Virus record (IMG/VR): IMGVR_UViG_3300027972_000007 | Location: 1 to 64,000 of that record | Strand: one strand, 5' to 3' | DNA: 64,000 bases | From: a virus | Part shown: one piece after another, positions 24,880 to 33,423 of the stretch | Layout of the letters: every line of letters begins with the position of its first letter | Position numbering within the stretch: the stretch's first letter is position 1 | The notes under the pieces: model-generated | What the model saw: only the letters and a program-made list of their open reading frames with translations | Databases searched by the model: none | Told to the model about the DNA's origin: nothing | Translations under genes and position numbers: made by a program

Positions 24880-25332
24880 ATGAACATTACAAAAGAAACT
24901 ATAAAAGAAATTTCTAAAAATTGGAAAAATCCAATATCAGGAGGATTTGCAGATAATAAAAATCCTTCTGATTTCCCTATAGAACAACTTATAAAGGGTG
25001 TTAAAATAGAGCAGGAACATACAAAAGATTTAAAGATTGCTTTAAAGATTTCTATGGATCATTTAGTGGAATTCAAAAATTATTATGATTACTTAATAGA
25101 TATGGAAAATAAAATAAAAAAAGAATTAAAGGAGAATTACAGTATGAGAAGTATTAAAGAATATTTGAATGAGACACTAAAAAAAGAAAACAAGGACGAA
25201 CAGATAGAAGGTTATGGAGTAAAGGGATTGAATAGTACAAAATGGAGAAGAGTATTTAAAAGTGTTGAAGCTATGAATAAATGGGCCGAGAAAAACGACG
25301 CCGAAGTTCACGGAACAAGAAAAGCAGATTAA
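24880..25332 (+). CDS. DUF5661-like domain joined to a leader-bearing protein
   Basis: 150 residues as one open frame. Residues 1-85 (ISGGFADNKNPSDF...GVKIEQEHTKDLKIALKISMDHLVEF...YYDYL) match the DUF5661 pattern with its H-T-x-D and D-H-L residues. In the same frame, after an AAAGGAG, M89 (25144) begins MRSIKEYLNE and a 62-residue body. Either it is one fused protein or two products, the second from the internal ATG 25144. The ribosome site and leader favour an internal start. Confidence 0.7.
   Translation: MNITKETIKEISKNWKNPISGGFADNKNPSDFPIEQLIKGVKIEQEHTKDLKIALKISMDHLVEFKNYYDYLIDMENKIKKELKENYSMRSIKEYLNETLKKENKDEQIEGYGVKGLNSTKWRRVFKSVEAMNKWAEKNDAEVHGTRKAD
25144..25332 (+). CDS. Capsid-targeting-leader protein (internal start)
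   Basis: 62 residues read from the internal ATG with AAAGGAG 9 bases upstream. Leader MRSIKEYLNE, then KENKDEQIEGYGVKGL and a short helical domain (WRRVFKSVEAMNKWAEKNDAEVHG). All other leaders sit at the protein N-terminus, so this start is likely used even though the frame is open upstream. Confidence 0.65.
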   Translation: MRSIKEYLNETLKKENKDEQIEGYGVKGLNSTKWRRVFKSVEAMNKWAEKNDAEVHGTRKAD

Positions 25333-25351
25333 ATAAAAAAGGAAAATAACA

Positions 25352-25684
25352 ATGAGAAGTATTAAAGAGTATTTAGAAGAAAGTTTAAATGAAAATAATA
25401 AAAATAGTTTTTTTCTTGTTAAAAATAAAAAGTCAGGAAAAGAACAAAAAATTCGAGCAGATACTGATTTTGAAGTTGTAGAAAAAATGATTAAACGACC
25501 ACCAAATAAGAATGACATTGAATTTTTTAAATCTAATTATTCATATAAAAAAATATTAGATGAATGCATTAAAGGCGATGCAATGAAACCAGGCAAAATG
25601 AAGTCTAAAGACGAAAAGAAAAATAGAGTAAAAGATATTTTTAAGAAGATAAAAGACGAAAAAGCAAAAGAAGAAAAGGAGTAA
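25352..25684 (+). CDS. Capsid-targeting-leader protein
   Basis: 110 residues. Leader MRSIKEYLEESLNE (two possible cut sites, LEE and LNE). The body begins with a small beta part (FFLVKNKKSGKEQKIRADTDFEV) and ends lysine-rich. Family not recognised. Lies between the sheath and tube genes. Confidence 0.7.
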   Translation: MRSIKEYLEESLNENNKNSFFLVKNKKSGKEQKIRADTDFEVVEKMIKRPPNKNDIEFFKSNYSYKKILDECIKGDAMKPGKMKSKDEKKNRVKDIFKKIKDEKAKEEKE

Positions 25685-25687
25685 CTA

Positions 25688-26242
25688 ATGGGTTTTCATA
25701 TTAATGATCTTAAAAAATTAGGTGATGTTCAGCGTACATATACTTGGAAAGTTTTTATTCCAGATATATCTAAAGTTACAAATACTAAAATTGATGCTGA
25801 TAATTTTATTTTAAGAGCAAGAAGTGTATCTTTGCCTTCAAGAGGTAATGATCCGATAGAATCTTATTTTTATGGTATGAAACAGGTATTTCCTGGACGG
25901 CCAGTATTCACAAATACTATGTCTATAACTCTTGAAGAATTTGAAGATCAGAAGTTATTGAAAGCATTATATGAATGGCAAGAAAATATTTATAGTACTG
26001 ATTTAAAATCAGGTCATCCCGGCAATGCTTCATTGGGCAGTAAAACACAATATGCAGTTGACGTATTATTGCGTATGTATAAGCAATTTGAGAATGAAGA
26101 GTTAGATAAATATGTTCGTGTTAAGAATGCATGGATTAGTAATATTGATGAAGTTAATTTAGATTATACTGCACAAGATTCAGTTAAATATAATTTGACT
26201 CTTGCTTATGATTGGTGGCAGTTAGAGGATAGCGGGAAATAA
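25688..26242 (+). CDS. 19: Tail tube protein (gp19-like)
   Basis: 184 residues. The order sheath-tube, the size (T4 gp19 has about 163 residues) and the typical elements (FILRARSVSLPSRGNDPIE, then MSITLEEFEDQKLLKALYEW, and a C-terminal YTAQDSVKYNLTLAYDWWQL) identify a tube-fold protein. It polymerises inside the sheath. Confidence 0.85.
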   Translation: MGFHINDLKKLGDVQRTYTWKVFIPDISKVTNTKIDADNFILRARSVSLPSRGNDPIESYFYGMKQVFPGRPVFTNTMSITLEEFEDQKLLKALYEWQENIYSTDLKSGHPGNASLGSKTQYAVDVLLRMYKQFENEELDKYVRVKNAWISNIDEVNLDYTAQDSVKYNLTLAYDWWQLEDSGK

Positions 26243-26331
26243 ACATTTCTTTGATTCTTATCGTGTTTATATTCCTTCTGCAATGGAGGGAATTATATAT
26301 CTCAATTAAAAATATTGTATGAGGAATTGGT

Positions 26332-26982
26332 ATGTTAGGTGCAAATGCCTTCGAGCTTGCAGGATATTTTTCTAAAAGAATGTTTTCAAAAACTATTCTG
26401 CAAAATTTTAGATTTTTCGTTACTATATACGATAAATCGATGTTCACGACGCTCCCAGTGATTCAGCACTGGCATGTATTATCAGTAACATTACCAAATT
26501 ATGATTGGAAGAAAGAAAGTTTAATGTATGGGCCGGTTCCTAAAAGTTTTCCATATTTAGAATATGACGGGTTAGAATTAAAAATGAATTTAGAGGAAGA
26601 TGAATTTGGAACTATTAGTGATTTTATACATTCATTACAAAAAAGAGTTTTAAATACTGATGGAACCTATAATGCACCCAATAAAGTATATATTGATCGA
26701 ATAATGGTTACAGTAGAAGATAGATTTGGTATAGTTGTAAATCATTTTACTTTTCATGAGTGTTTTCTTTTACAGGCAAGTGATATAGAATTTAATTATG
26801 GAAGTAACGATTCAATTAAATATGATTTAACTTTTAATTGTGATTATTATTCAGTTTTATATCCAAAAAGGGCTTTAATTAATGCAGCCAAAACTATAGT
26901 ATCTGAGGCTGTTTCGCCAATAACTGAAAATATTAAAGATGCAGCTTATTTTAAAAAGAGTGCTAATTTTTTTAAAAAATAA
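26332..26982 (+). CDS. Second tail-tube-fold protein
   Basis: 216 residues. Shares the tube layout: HWHVLSVTLPNYDWKKES, LEEDEFGTISDFIHSLQK, and a C-terminal SDIEFNYGSNDSIKYDLTFNCDYYSV. Probably a tube terminator, initiator (gp54-like) or a second tube species. A C-terminal tail of about 35 residues follows the fold. Confidence 0.7.
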   Translation: MLGANAFELAGYFSKRMFSKTILQNFRFFVTIYDKSMFTTLPVIQHWHVLSVTLPNYDWKKESLMYGPVPKSFPYLEYDGLELKMNLEEDEFGTISDFIHSLQKRVLNTDGTYNAPNKVYIDRIMVTVEDRFGIVVNHFTFHECFLLQASDIEFNYGSNDSIKYDLTFNCDYYSVLYPKRALINAAKTIVSEAVSPITENIKDAAYFKKSANFFKK

Positions 26983-26998
26983 ATTGGAAGGATTGATA

Positions 26999-27775
26999 AT
27001 GGGTAAGTTTAAAAATTATTTAGAAGAATATATGAATGAAGCAATTGGTGATTTTTCACAAGCCGGTGAATTGGCTGGCGATATTGTTTCTGGAATAAAG
27101 TCTGGAGCAGAAGCAATTGGAACAACACTAAAAAATATGATACATAAGTTGAGTACTTTGCGCGAAGCCCATAAGAAATTAGTCACAAAAATTGAAGAGT
27201 TAAGAAGTAAAAAAAGTAAAATAGAAAATCAAATAGAGAAGCAAAATTATTCAAAACAGATTAAATTATTAGAATCTCAAGCAGCAAAGATGCAACAAAA
27301 TATAGATAGATTAGCAGTAGAAAAAGAAAAAGAAGTGCAAAGGGAGTTTGAAAAAAGAAAACGTGCACGTGATGTTGCTAAAAAATATAGAGAGAAGAAA
27401 AAGACAGAAAAAGGTATTAAGCCAAAAGAGAAGAAAGAAGTTGGAAAACCAATAAAAGAAAAAGAAGTAAAAGGAAAATCTGCTGTTAAACCCGAAGTAA
27501 AAAAAGAGGAAAAGCCAATGACGGAGAAACAGGCAGGGGCAGCAAGAACAACGCAGTTAAGACAAAATAGAGATTTATTAGAAAATGAGATGAAAAGCTG
27601 GCAAGAAAAAAAGAAATCGATGACTGAAAAGGCAAAAACAACAGGAAAGCCGGAATATAAAGAAATGGTTAAAAAAATAGATTTAAGAATGTGGGATATA
27701 GAAAAAAGAATTGATGTAATAGATACAAAACTGGGGTTGATTAAAATGCATATGAAAGCAGCCTCGAAAGGATAA
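26999..27775 (+). CDS. Capsid-targeting-leader basic coiled-coil protein
   Basis: 258 residues from ATG 26999 (AAGGATTG upstream); the longer frame from 26939 overlaps the preceding gene. Leader MGKFKNYLEEYMNE, then a Gly/Ala-rich helix (about 20-45), a coiled coil (about 50-110), a Lys/Glu-rich low-complexity middle (130-185) and a second coiled coil. Strongly basic overall, suitable for packing against DNA like T4 internal proteins. Family not recognised. Confidence 0.75.
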   Translation: MGKFKNYLEEYMNEAIGDFSQAGELAGDIVSGIKSGAEAIGTTLKNMIHKLSTLREAHKKLVTKIEELRSKKSKIENQIEKQNYSKQIKLLESQAAKMQQNIDRLAVEKEKEVQREFEKRKRARDVAKKYREKKKTEKGIKPKEKKEVGKPIKEKEVKGKSAVKPEVKKEEKPMTEKQAGAARTTQLRQNRDLLENEMKSWQEKKKSMTEKAKTTGKPEYKEMVKKIDLRMWDIEKRIDVIDTKLGLIKMHMKAASKG

Positions 27776-27778
27776 TAT

Positions 27779-28543
27779 ATGAAAGTAATTGAAATTGAAG
27801 AAACAAAAAAAGAGAATAATGTTCAATTTTTTGAAATTAAAGATTTACCGTCTCGTTTTAAATTCTATCCAAAAGGAACTAAGATATTAGGACGTAGATT
27901 GACTGTTCCAGAAGTAAAAAAATTAGCAGAAATAAATAGTGAAAATTTTGATTTTGTTATTGATTCAGTATTAGAACAAACAATTAAAGGCATAGAATTA
28001 AATGAAATAAGATATTTCGATAAATTATATATAATACTTTGGTTAAGAGCTAATACATATAAAGAACCGGGATATATTATTGATTATGAGTGTGCAAAAT
28101 GTAAAAATAAAATTGAATACGAATTTGATTTGGATAAATTAGAAATTATTTATTTACCGGAAAATTTTAATGGTTTGATGACATTTGGAAATAATATAAT
28201 AGAAGTGGTTTATCAATCTATAAAATCACAAAAAGAAGTAGATGAAATAAAAAAATTAAATGAAAATGAAAAAGATGATAACAAAAAAATTGATATATCA
28301 GATTTAGAATTAGCAGCTAATTTGAAAATAAATAAAAAAGATTTTTCATTATTAGAAAAATATAATTTTATACGGAATGTTTTAAATCCAGAACAATATG
28401 TTAAATTAAAAGATTTTATTAAAAAGAACGAGTTTGGGTTTAAAGAATTTATTAATACTACATGTTCTTCGTGCGGAGGTAATATTCCTATGGGAATTAC
28501 GTTTTGTACCGAATTCTTTATTCCCAGATATCAGTTTAAGTAG
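27779..28543 (+). CDS. 26: Baseplate hub assembly protein (gp26-like)
   Basis: 254 residues. N-terminal part (LPSRFKFYPKGTKILGRRLTVPEVKKLAEI) and ILWLRANTY resemble the T4 gp26/T4_baseplate family, with a treble zinc-ribbon pair: CAKC at about 101-104 and CSSCGG near residue 229. gp26-type proteins act in hub assembly. It directly precedes the small gene 28554 and the lytic-transglycosylase gene. Confidence 0.7.
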   Translation: MKVIEIEETKKENNVQFFEIKDLPSRFKFYPKGTKILGRRLTVPEVKKLAEINSENFDFVIDSVLEQTIKGIELNEIRYFDKLYIILWLRANTYKEPGYIIDYECAKCKNKIEYEFDLDKLEIIYLPENFNGLMTFGNNIIEVVYQSIKSQKEVDEIKKLNENEKDDNKKIDISDLELAANLKINKKDFSLLEKYNFIRNVLNPEQYVKLKDFIKKNEFGFKEFINTTCSSCGGNIPMGITFCTEFFIPRYQFK

Positions 28544-28553
28544 AATATATGAA

Positions 28554-28706
28554 ATGGAATTTTTAATGAATTATTATTTAAAAATAAGTAATTTTGAAAA
28601 TATGAGTTTTTTTGAATTTATGTGGAAATATGAAAGATTATGTGCGCAGTTAAAAAAAGAAAAAGAAAATAATCTGCAAGAAATACCTTTGCAGAATTTG
28701 ATTTAG
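28554..28706 (+). CDS. Small hub-assembly-like protein
   Basis: 50 residues from MEFLMNYYLKISNF (an alternative start is M at 28566). A helix with FEFMWKYERLCAQLKKEKENN. This arrangement (chaperone followed by a short overlapping helical ORF before the tape-measure or hub gene) recalls tail-assembly chaperone pairs; the frame remains open upstream into the previous gene, so a frameshift product is conceivable. Not shown. Confidence 0.55.
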   Translation: MEFLMNYYLKISNFENMSFFEFMWKYERLCAQLKKEKENNLQEIPLQNLI

Positions 28707-28713
28707 GAGAATT

Positions 28714-30096
28714 ATGACAGCAACAATAGATGATCTAAAAAAAGGTTTAGACGATATTAAAAAAGAAGCTAGAAAACAAAGAGAGTTTTTTAGAGATGAA
28801 AGAGGTCGTTTTACAAAGAAAAAAGACCCAATTGAAATAGTTGCCGATAAAGTAGATAAAACTAACGAAATTTTAAAAGGTATTAAAGAGATTGGTCAAC
28901 CCAAAAAAGAAACAGAAAAAAGTCTTTTAACAAAAGTTTTATCTGCATTAAAAAATCCTTATGTTTTGACTGCTATTGGCGGAGTTGCTGCTATTGTTGC
29001 TGCTTCTACATTTTTAAAAAAACCTTTAAATGATTTTAAAAATAAAATTGGTGACGCAGTTAAAAAACCATTTCAGACTTTAAAAGATACTATAAAAGAT
29101 TTTTTAACAGATAAAGAAGAAAAGGAATATACTCCTAAAAGTTATAGAAAAATAAAAGAACATAAATTAGACGAGTATGAAGATATTATTAAAGATGCAA
29201 GTAAAACATTTAAAATATCTGAAGATTTAATAAAAGCAGTAATTTGGCAAGAATCCCACGGTAAAAAGAATGCAGTTTCTCCGATGGGCGCTAAAGGTTT
29301 GATGCAATTAATGCCAGGCACTGCTAAAGATATGGGTGTAACTGATGTTTATGATCCAAAACAAAATATTTTTGGAGGAACAAAATATCTTAAACAATTA
29401 TCTGATCAATTTGGCGGGAATATAAAGGAAATTTTAGCAGGATATAATTGGGGGCCTGATAATGTTGAGAAAAAAGGTTTAATGAGTTTGCCAATGGAAA
29501 CAGCTGATTATATTATTTCTATTAGTAAAAATTTAAAAATATTGGAAGGTGTAACAGATGATATTAATAAAACAATAGATCCTAAAAATCCAAATTCATT
29601 TGTTAATAATTTAAAAAATATATGGGATAAGACTAATTATTTTACTAATAAATTAGATAAACTTATGTCTTTTGAACATGAGCAACAAGATATTCAAAAT
29701 ATGCAGGAAAAACAAGATAGAAAGATTAAAGATTTTGAAGATTATTTAAAACAAGTTATTGAAAAAAAGAAAATAGATAAAACAGAAAAAATTAGAACTG
29801 GTCAATATTCTTTCGGCGATATTTTAAAAAAATCAATAATGCCAGTAGGCGAAGAGGATACAAGTTTTTTTAATCATTTTGTAAAAAAAGTAGTAGAAAC
29901 GTCATCTTTAAGGAATAAACCAATAAATATACCTGATATAGATGAGAAAAAAAATAATGATCTTATTGAAATATTAAATGAAACAAATAAAATTCTTAAA
30001 AAATTGCCTGAAGATATGAGAAAAGAAAACGAAAAAATAAAATCGAATATGTTGAAGCCTAATTTATCAATAACTGACACGGCGTATGGGGGATAA
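28714..30096 (+). CDS. Baseplate hub protein with lytic transglycosylase domain
   Basis: 460 residues. A charged N-terminus and a hydrophobic segment (about 82-102, YVLTAIGGVAAIVAASTF) precede an SLT domain at about 155-280: catalytic E180 in WQESHG, then SPMGAKGLMQLMPGTA, and AGYNWGPDNV. The C-terminal 170 residues are coiled-coil. It would cut peptidoglycan during injection, replacing the lysozyme that T4 carries on gp5. Confidence 0.85.
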   Translation: MTATIDDLKKGLDDIKKEARKQREFFRDERGRFTKKKDPIEIVADKVDKTNEILKGIKEIGQPKKETEKSLLTKVLSALKNPYVLTAIGGVAAIVAASTFLKKPLNDFKNKIGDAVKKPFQTLKDTIKDFLTDKEEKEYTPKSYRKIKEHKLDEYEDIIKDASKTFKISEDLIKAVIWQESHGKKNAVSPMGAKGLMQLMPGTAKDMGVTDVYDPKQNIFGGTKYLKQLSDQFGGNIKEILAGYNWGPDNVEKKGLMSLPMETADYIISISKNLKILEGVTDDINKTIDPKNPNSFVNNLKNIWDKTNYFTNKLDKLMSFEHEQQDIQNMQEKQDRKIKDFEDYLKQVIEKKKIDKTEKIRTGQYSFGDILKKSIMPVGEEDTSFFNHFVKKVVETSSLRNKPINIPDIDEKKNNDLIEILNETNKILKKLPEDMRKENEKIKSNMLKPNLSITDTAYGG

Positions 30097-30098
30097 AA

Positions 30099-31058
30099 AT
30101 GGCTAATTTTGGACAAACATTAATGAGTTCTTTGGATAAAAGTCTTTTTACTAAATCATCTTATAGTCAAGCTGTTAGAAAAGATGATGGTTTATATAGA
30201 ATAGAAATAATACCTATTTTAAATTCCTCCAGAACAGAAATTCCTATTATTGGTGTTATTCAAGAACCAATTTCTATAAGCATGGACCCCGAATGGGATG
30301 TATTAAATTTAGCCAGTATAGTTAGTAATTTTCCAAAAATTGAAAGTTTATTTAATATGGCAGTGGCTCCAATGGCAGCGGCAGGAGTTAGTTTAACTAA
30401 TGCGGGTTTGAGTACTGAAAAATTCTTTGTTAAAGGAAGTTACATTAAAATTGATGTAAATTTTAAAGTAGTTAATTGGGATGACGATGGACAACCATTA
30501 AGAGCATCGACATTATTATTAAATTTATGCACGCCACAAAAATCGAGATATTCAATAGAATATGGTGAAGTTGTTGATAATTTATTAGAAGTATTAAATA
30601 ATATGAATGCTGATGAAATAGAAGTTTTAAAAAATTTGGGTGTATTAGGTGATATTGTTGCTAATTTATCAAAATTTCTTGGGGGAGTTATAACTACATC
30701 AGAAAAAGTAGTTGGTGCTTTAAAAGGAAAGTTGCCTGCAGATCTTAGAGGATCTGTCGATGAAGGGTTAAAAAGAATTTCTGTAGGTGAATTTATGCTT
30801 ACCAATTCTCCTCCCGCAGTACAGGTAAAAATAGGTAATTATTTTGATCATCCTGAAATGATAATTGAAAATATTTCCTGTGATTTATCAAAACAAATGA
30901 CAAAAACGGGCCCTATGTTTGCTAATTTTAAAGTTTCTTTTTCTTCTAAATCTATGCCTTTAATAGCAGGTAAAGATAAATACAGTACGGGTTTAACACT
31001 TAAGAAAAAAAGAGTAGAAATTCAAGGAAAAGAATTAAATACAACAGGAGTTAGATAA
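30099..31058 (+). CDS. 48: Baseplate tail-tube cap (gp48/gp54-like)
   Basis: 319 residues. N-terminal FGQTLMSSLDKSLFTKSS and C-terminal VQVKIGNYFDHPEMIIENISCDLSKQMTKTGPMFANFKVSFSS match the tube-cap layout of T4 gp48/gp54. In T4 these sit on the hub and prime tube growth. Which of the two it is cannot be decided by eye. Confidence 0.7.
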   Translation: MANFGQTLMSSLDKSLFTKSSYSQAVRKDDGLYRIEIIPILNSSRTEIPIIGVIQEPISISMDPEWDVLNLASIVSNFPKIESLFNMAVAPMAAAGVSLTNAGLSTEKFFVKGSYIKIDVNFKVVNWDDDGQPLRASTLLLNLCTPQKSRYSIEYGEVVDNLLEVLNNMNADEIEVLKNLGVLGDIVANLSKFLGGVITTSEKVVGALKGKLPADLRGSVDEGLKRISVGEFMLTNSPPAVQVKIGNYFDHPEMIIENISCDLSKQMTKTGPMFANFKVSFSSKSMPLIAGKDKYSTGLTLKKKRVEIQGKELNTTGVR

Positions 31059-31369
31059 TGAGCAAATTTAACCGAGTAAAATTTTATAATCAAAATAATA
31101 TCAATGGCAATGATGAGTGCGATTTTTTACTGTCTGATATTAGTGATTTTGAAATAAAAAGACCAACTACTTTTTATACAATAAGAGAAGAAGATATTCA
31201 GAGACCTGATTTATTGTCATATAAAATATATAATAATCAAGATTATTGGTATCTATTAATGTACGTAAATAATATTCATGATGTTTGGAACGATTTAACT
31301 GTTGGATTAATTATAAAAGTTCCTAATGTTCGTGATATAACTGAATGGTATCTAAATACAAAGAAATAA
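31058..31369 (+). CDS. 53: Baseplate wedge protein (gp53-like, LysM fold)
   Basis: 103 residues. Motifs RPTTFYTIREEDIQRPDLLSYKIYNNQDYWYLLMYVN and VGLIIKVPNVRDI are typical of gp53, a LysM-like wedge component holding gp6/25. Overlaps the previous stop by ATGA. Confidence 0.82.
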   Translation: MSKFNRVKFYNQNNINGNDECDFLLSDISDFEIKRPTTFYTIREEDIQRPDLLSYKIYNNQDYWYLLMYVNNIHDVWNDLTVGLIIKVPNVRDITEWYLNTKK

Positions 31370-31373
31370 TAGG

Positions 31374-31436
31374 CTAGAATTGAGGATAATTTTCAACGTA
31401 CTTTGATATTACTTTTCGTTTATCTTCAATTGTAGG
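31374..31436. repeat. Near-palindromic 63 bp intergenic element, copy C
   Basis: CTAGAATTGAGGATAATT ... TTATCTTCAATTGTAGG around the core TACTTTGATATTACTTT; 31391 to about 31465 resembles 4098-4174. It fills a 114-base gap in an otherwise tightly packed tail operon. Confidence 0.85.
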
Positions 31437-31483
31437 GTGTATTTAAACGTTTAAATAGGGTATATTTTAGCAAAGAAATAACA

Positions 31484-32683
31484 ATGAGTAGTAACAGACT
31501 GCAGAACGATATAGACACATCTTTTAATCAGCTATTTTTATGCGAAATGAAGATAGATGATATAGAAATAATACCTGAAAATATTATTACTATAACAATT
31601 AGGGAATGGGTATTAGATGTTGTTCCAAGATTATATTGTATTCTAAATGATGATGGAATGCTTTCCGAAGTTTTTAATATTAATGATAATGCTAAAATTA
31701 CATTAATGTTAGGCAAACACCCTAATGATGAAAATCCAATTAGAACTGAGTTTTTATTACAAGATTTTAAATTTAATTTAGTTGGAGACAATCAAAATTC
31801 AATAGTTTCATTTACTGGTTTATTATATTCGAAAGAATTATATTTTCCAATTAGAACAAGGTGTTTTAAGAATAAAAATTCTTTAAATGTTTTAGATTCT
31901 ATTGCAAGTGAATGTGGATTGAAATTTGAAATTCCTCTCGGATTTAAAACTAATGATAACATGAATTGGTTACAAATTAATCAACCTAATTTTTTATTTT
32001 TAAAACATATAAAAAATAGGGCATATAAAGAAAATGATGGAATTTTAATATATACTGATATTTATAAGAATTTAAAAGCAACCAGTATAAAATACGAATG
32101 TGAAAAAGCTCAAGAAAAAACAGCAATATATGATCAAGAAAATTATACTAAATTTGATTTTGATAATATTGATGATGCAAAAACTATTTGGTATAACTAT
32201 TATGACCATATCAATCTCAATGGTACAAAAAATAAAATAAATAATTATGGAATAAGATACAATTATTGGGATATAACTAATGGTAATATAGAAAAGAATA
32301 TAAATAATAATGAGAGTATATTAGCACAGAGAACGTTTAAAGAAGATAATTATTTAGTTGATAGTACATATAATGGTATTGAAAATAATGTTCACAAGTT
32401 TTATTCAAAAGCTATTTCACAGAATAAATTCTATATAGATAATTTCTTTTCGTATGTTATGACTCTTAATATTAATAGTTTGAGTAATGTAAAATTATTT
32501 GATAAAATAAATCTGATTGTACCATCAATGCCAACGTATGGAAGTATTCATGCAGTTAATGATATAATGAGTGGAAAATATTTAACCGCAGGCATAATAT
32601 ATGGAGCAGGAAAAAGTAAAGTTTTTAGAAAACAAATAGTTCTTTCAAGGGATGGAAATAATAATTCCAATTTTCAATTATGA
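31484..32683 (+). CDS. 27: Baseplate hub protein (gp27-like)
   Basis: 399 residues. The position (directly before the gp5-like spike), size (T4 gp27 has 391 residues) and the pattern of a hub protein (early LFLCEMKIDDIEI..., QDFKFNLVGDN, a central SLNVLDSIASECGLKFEI typical of hub domain swaps, late NIN..LSNVKLFDKINLIVP) support a gp27-type hub ring that carries the spike. Moderately confident, no unique motif. Confidence 0.7.
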   Translation: MSSNRLQNDIDTSFNQLFLCEMKIDDIEIIPENIITITIREWVLDVVPRLYCILNDDGMLSEVFNINDNAKITLMLGKHPNDENPIRTEFLLQDFKFNLVGDNQNSIVSFTGLLYSKELYFPIRTRCFKNKNSLNVLDSIASECGLKFEIPLGFKTNDNMNWLQINQPNFLFLKHIKNRAYKENDGILIYTDIYKNLKATSIKYECEKAQEKTAIYDQENYTKFDFDNIDDAKTIWYNYYDHINLNGTKNKINNYGIRYNYWDITNGNIEKNINNNESILAQRTFKEDNYLVDSTYNGIENNVHKFYSKAISQNKFYIDNFFSYVMTLNINSLSNVKLFDKINLIVPSMPTYGSIHAVNDIMSGKYLTAGIIYGAGKSKVFRKQIVLSRDGNNNSNFQL

Positions 32684-33414
32684 GCGAAAATATAAGGCAA
32701 GAATATAATAAAGATTTAGTGAATATTTTGCAAACTTTTTTTGATCAAAAAGCAGACGAAGTTTATGGGAATTATTATGCCGGTATCGTGAAAAATAATA
32801 ACGATCCCAAAAAGTTGGGACGTTGTCAAATTCGAGTTTATGGTATTTATGGCAAAGAAATTATAGATAATGATTTACCTTGGGCATTGCCTGATTTTAA
32901 TTTTGTGGGTAGTTTGAAGGGTTCGTTTATAGTTCCACCAAATGAATGCATAGTAAATGTGCGTTTTGATCAAGGAGATGTATATAGGCCAATATATACC
33001 TCGAAAATTATCAAAAAAAATAGTTTACCTGACGATAAAAATACTGATTATCCGAATATGATGGTTTTTTTTCAAACAGATGAGGGCGATAAATTTATTC
33101 TCAATAGAAAAACAGGGCAAACTATTTATGAACAACGAGCAGGAATAAAAATTACAATGGAAAGTAATGGTAGTTTTAAATTAGAACATCAAACAGGCCC
33201 AATATTTGAAATTGATGTTTCAGGTAATGTAAAATTATTTTCAGGAGAAAAAAATCCATTATCAACAATAACAATAGAACCAGGAGCAGCGGGGCGGATT
33301 AATATTGGCAAAAATGCTATACGGCCTTGTCCTGACGCTTTAACTTGTTATATAACTGGTGCGCCATTAGCAACAAATACATTAATACCAGGAATGAAAA
33401 TAAACATACCGTAA
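32680..33414 (+). CDS. 5: Central spike protein (gp5/VgrG-like, no lysozyme)
   Basis: 244 residues. N-terminal OB fold (YAGIVKNNNDPKKLGRCQIRVYGIYG...LPWALPDF...VRFDQGD) as in gp5/gpV, then a beta-helix (DKFILNRKTGQTIYEQRAGIKITMESNGSFKLE) and a C-terminal cap. The lysozyme domain of T4 gp5 is absent; the neighbouring transglycosylase probably does that job. The start overlaps the gp27-like gene's stop. Confidence 0.85.
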   Translation: MSENIRQEYNKDLVNILQTFFDQKADEVYGNYYAGIVKNNNDPKKLGRCQIRVYGIYGKEIIDNDLPWALPDFNFVGSLKGSFIVPPNECIVNVRFDQGDVYRPIYTSKIIKKNSLPDDKNTDYPNMMVFFQTDEGDKFILNRKTGQTIYEQRAGIKITMESNGSFKLEHQTGPIFEIDVSGNVKLFSGEKNPLSTITIEPGAAGRINIGKNAIRPCPDALTCYITGAPLATNTLIPGMKINIP

Positions 33415-33423
33415 GAGAAAATT

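Noticed and set aside
26939-26998. Longer N-terminus for the coiled-coil leader protein
   Set aside because: It overlaps the previous gene, while the internal ATG has the leader and a ribosome site.
27779-28706. Programmed frameshift joining the gp26-like gene with the next ORF
   Set aside because: The frames overlap, but I see no convincing slippery site plus structure in the overlap.
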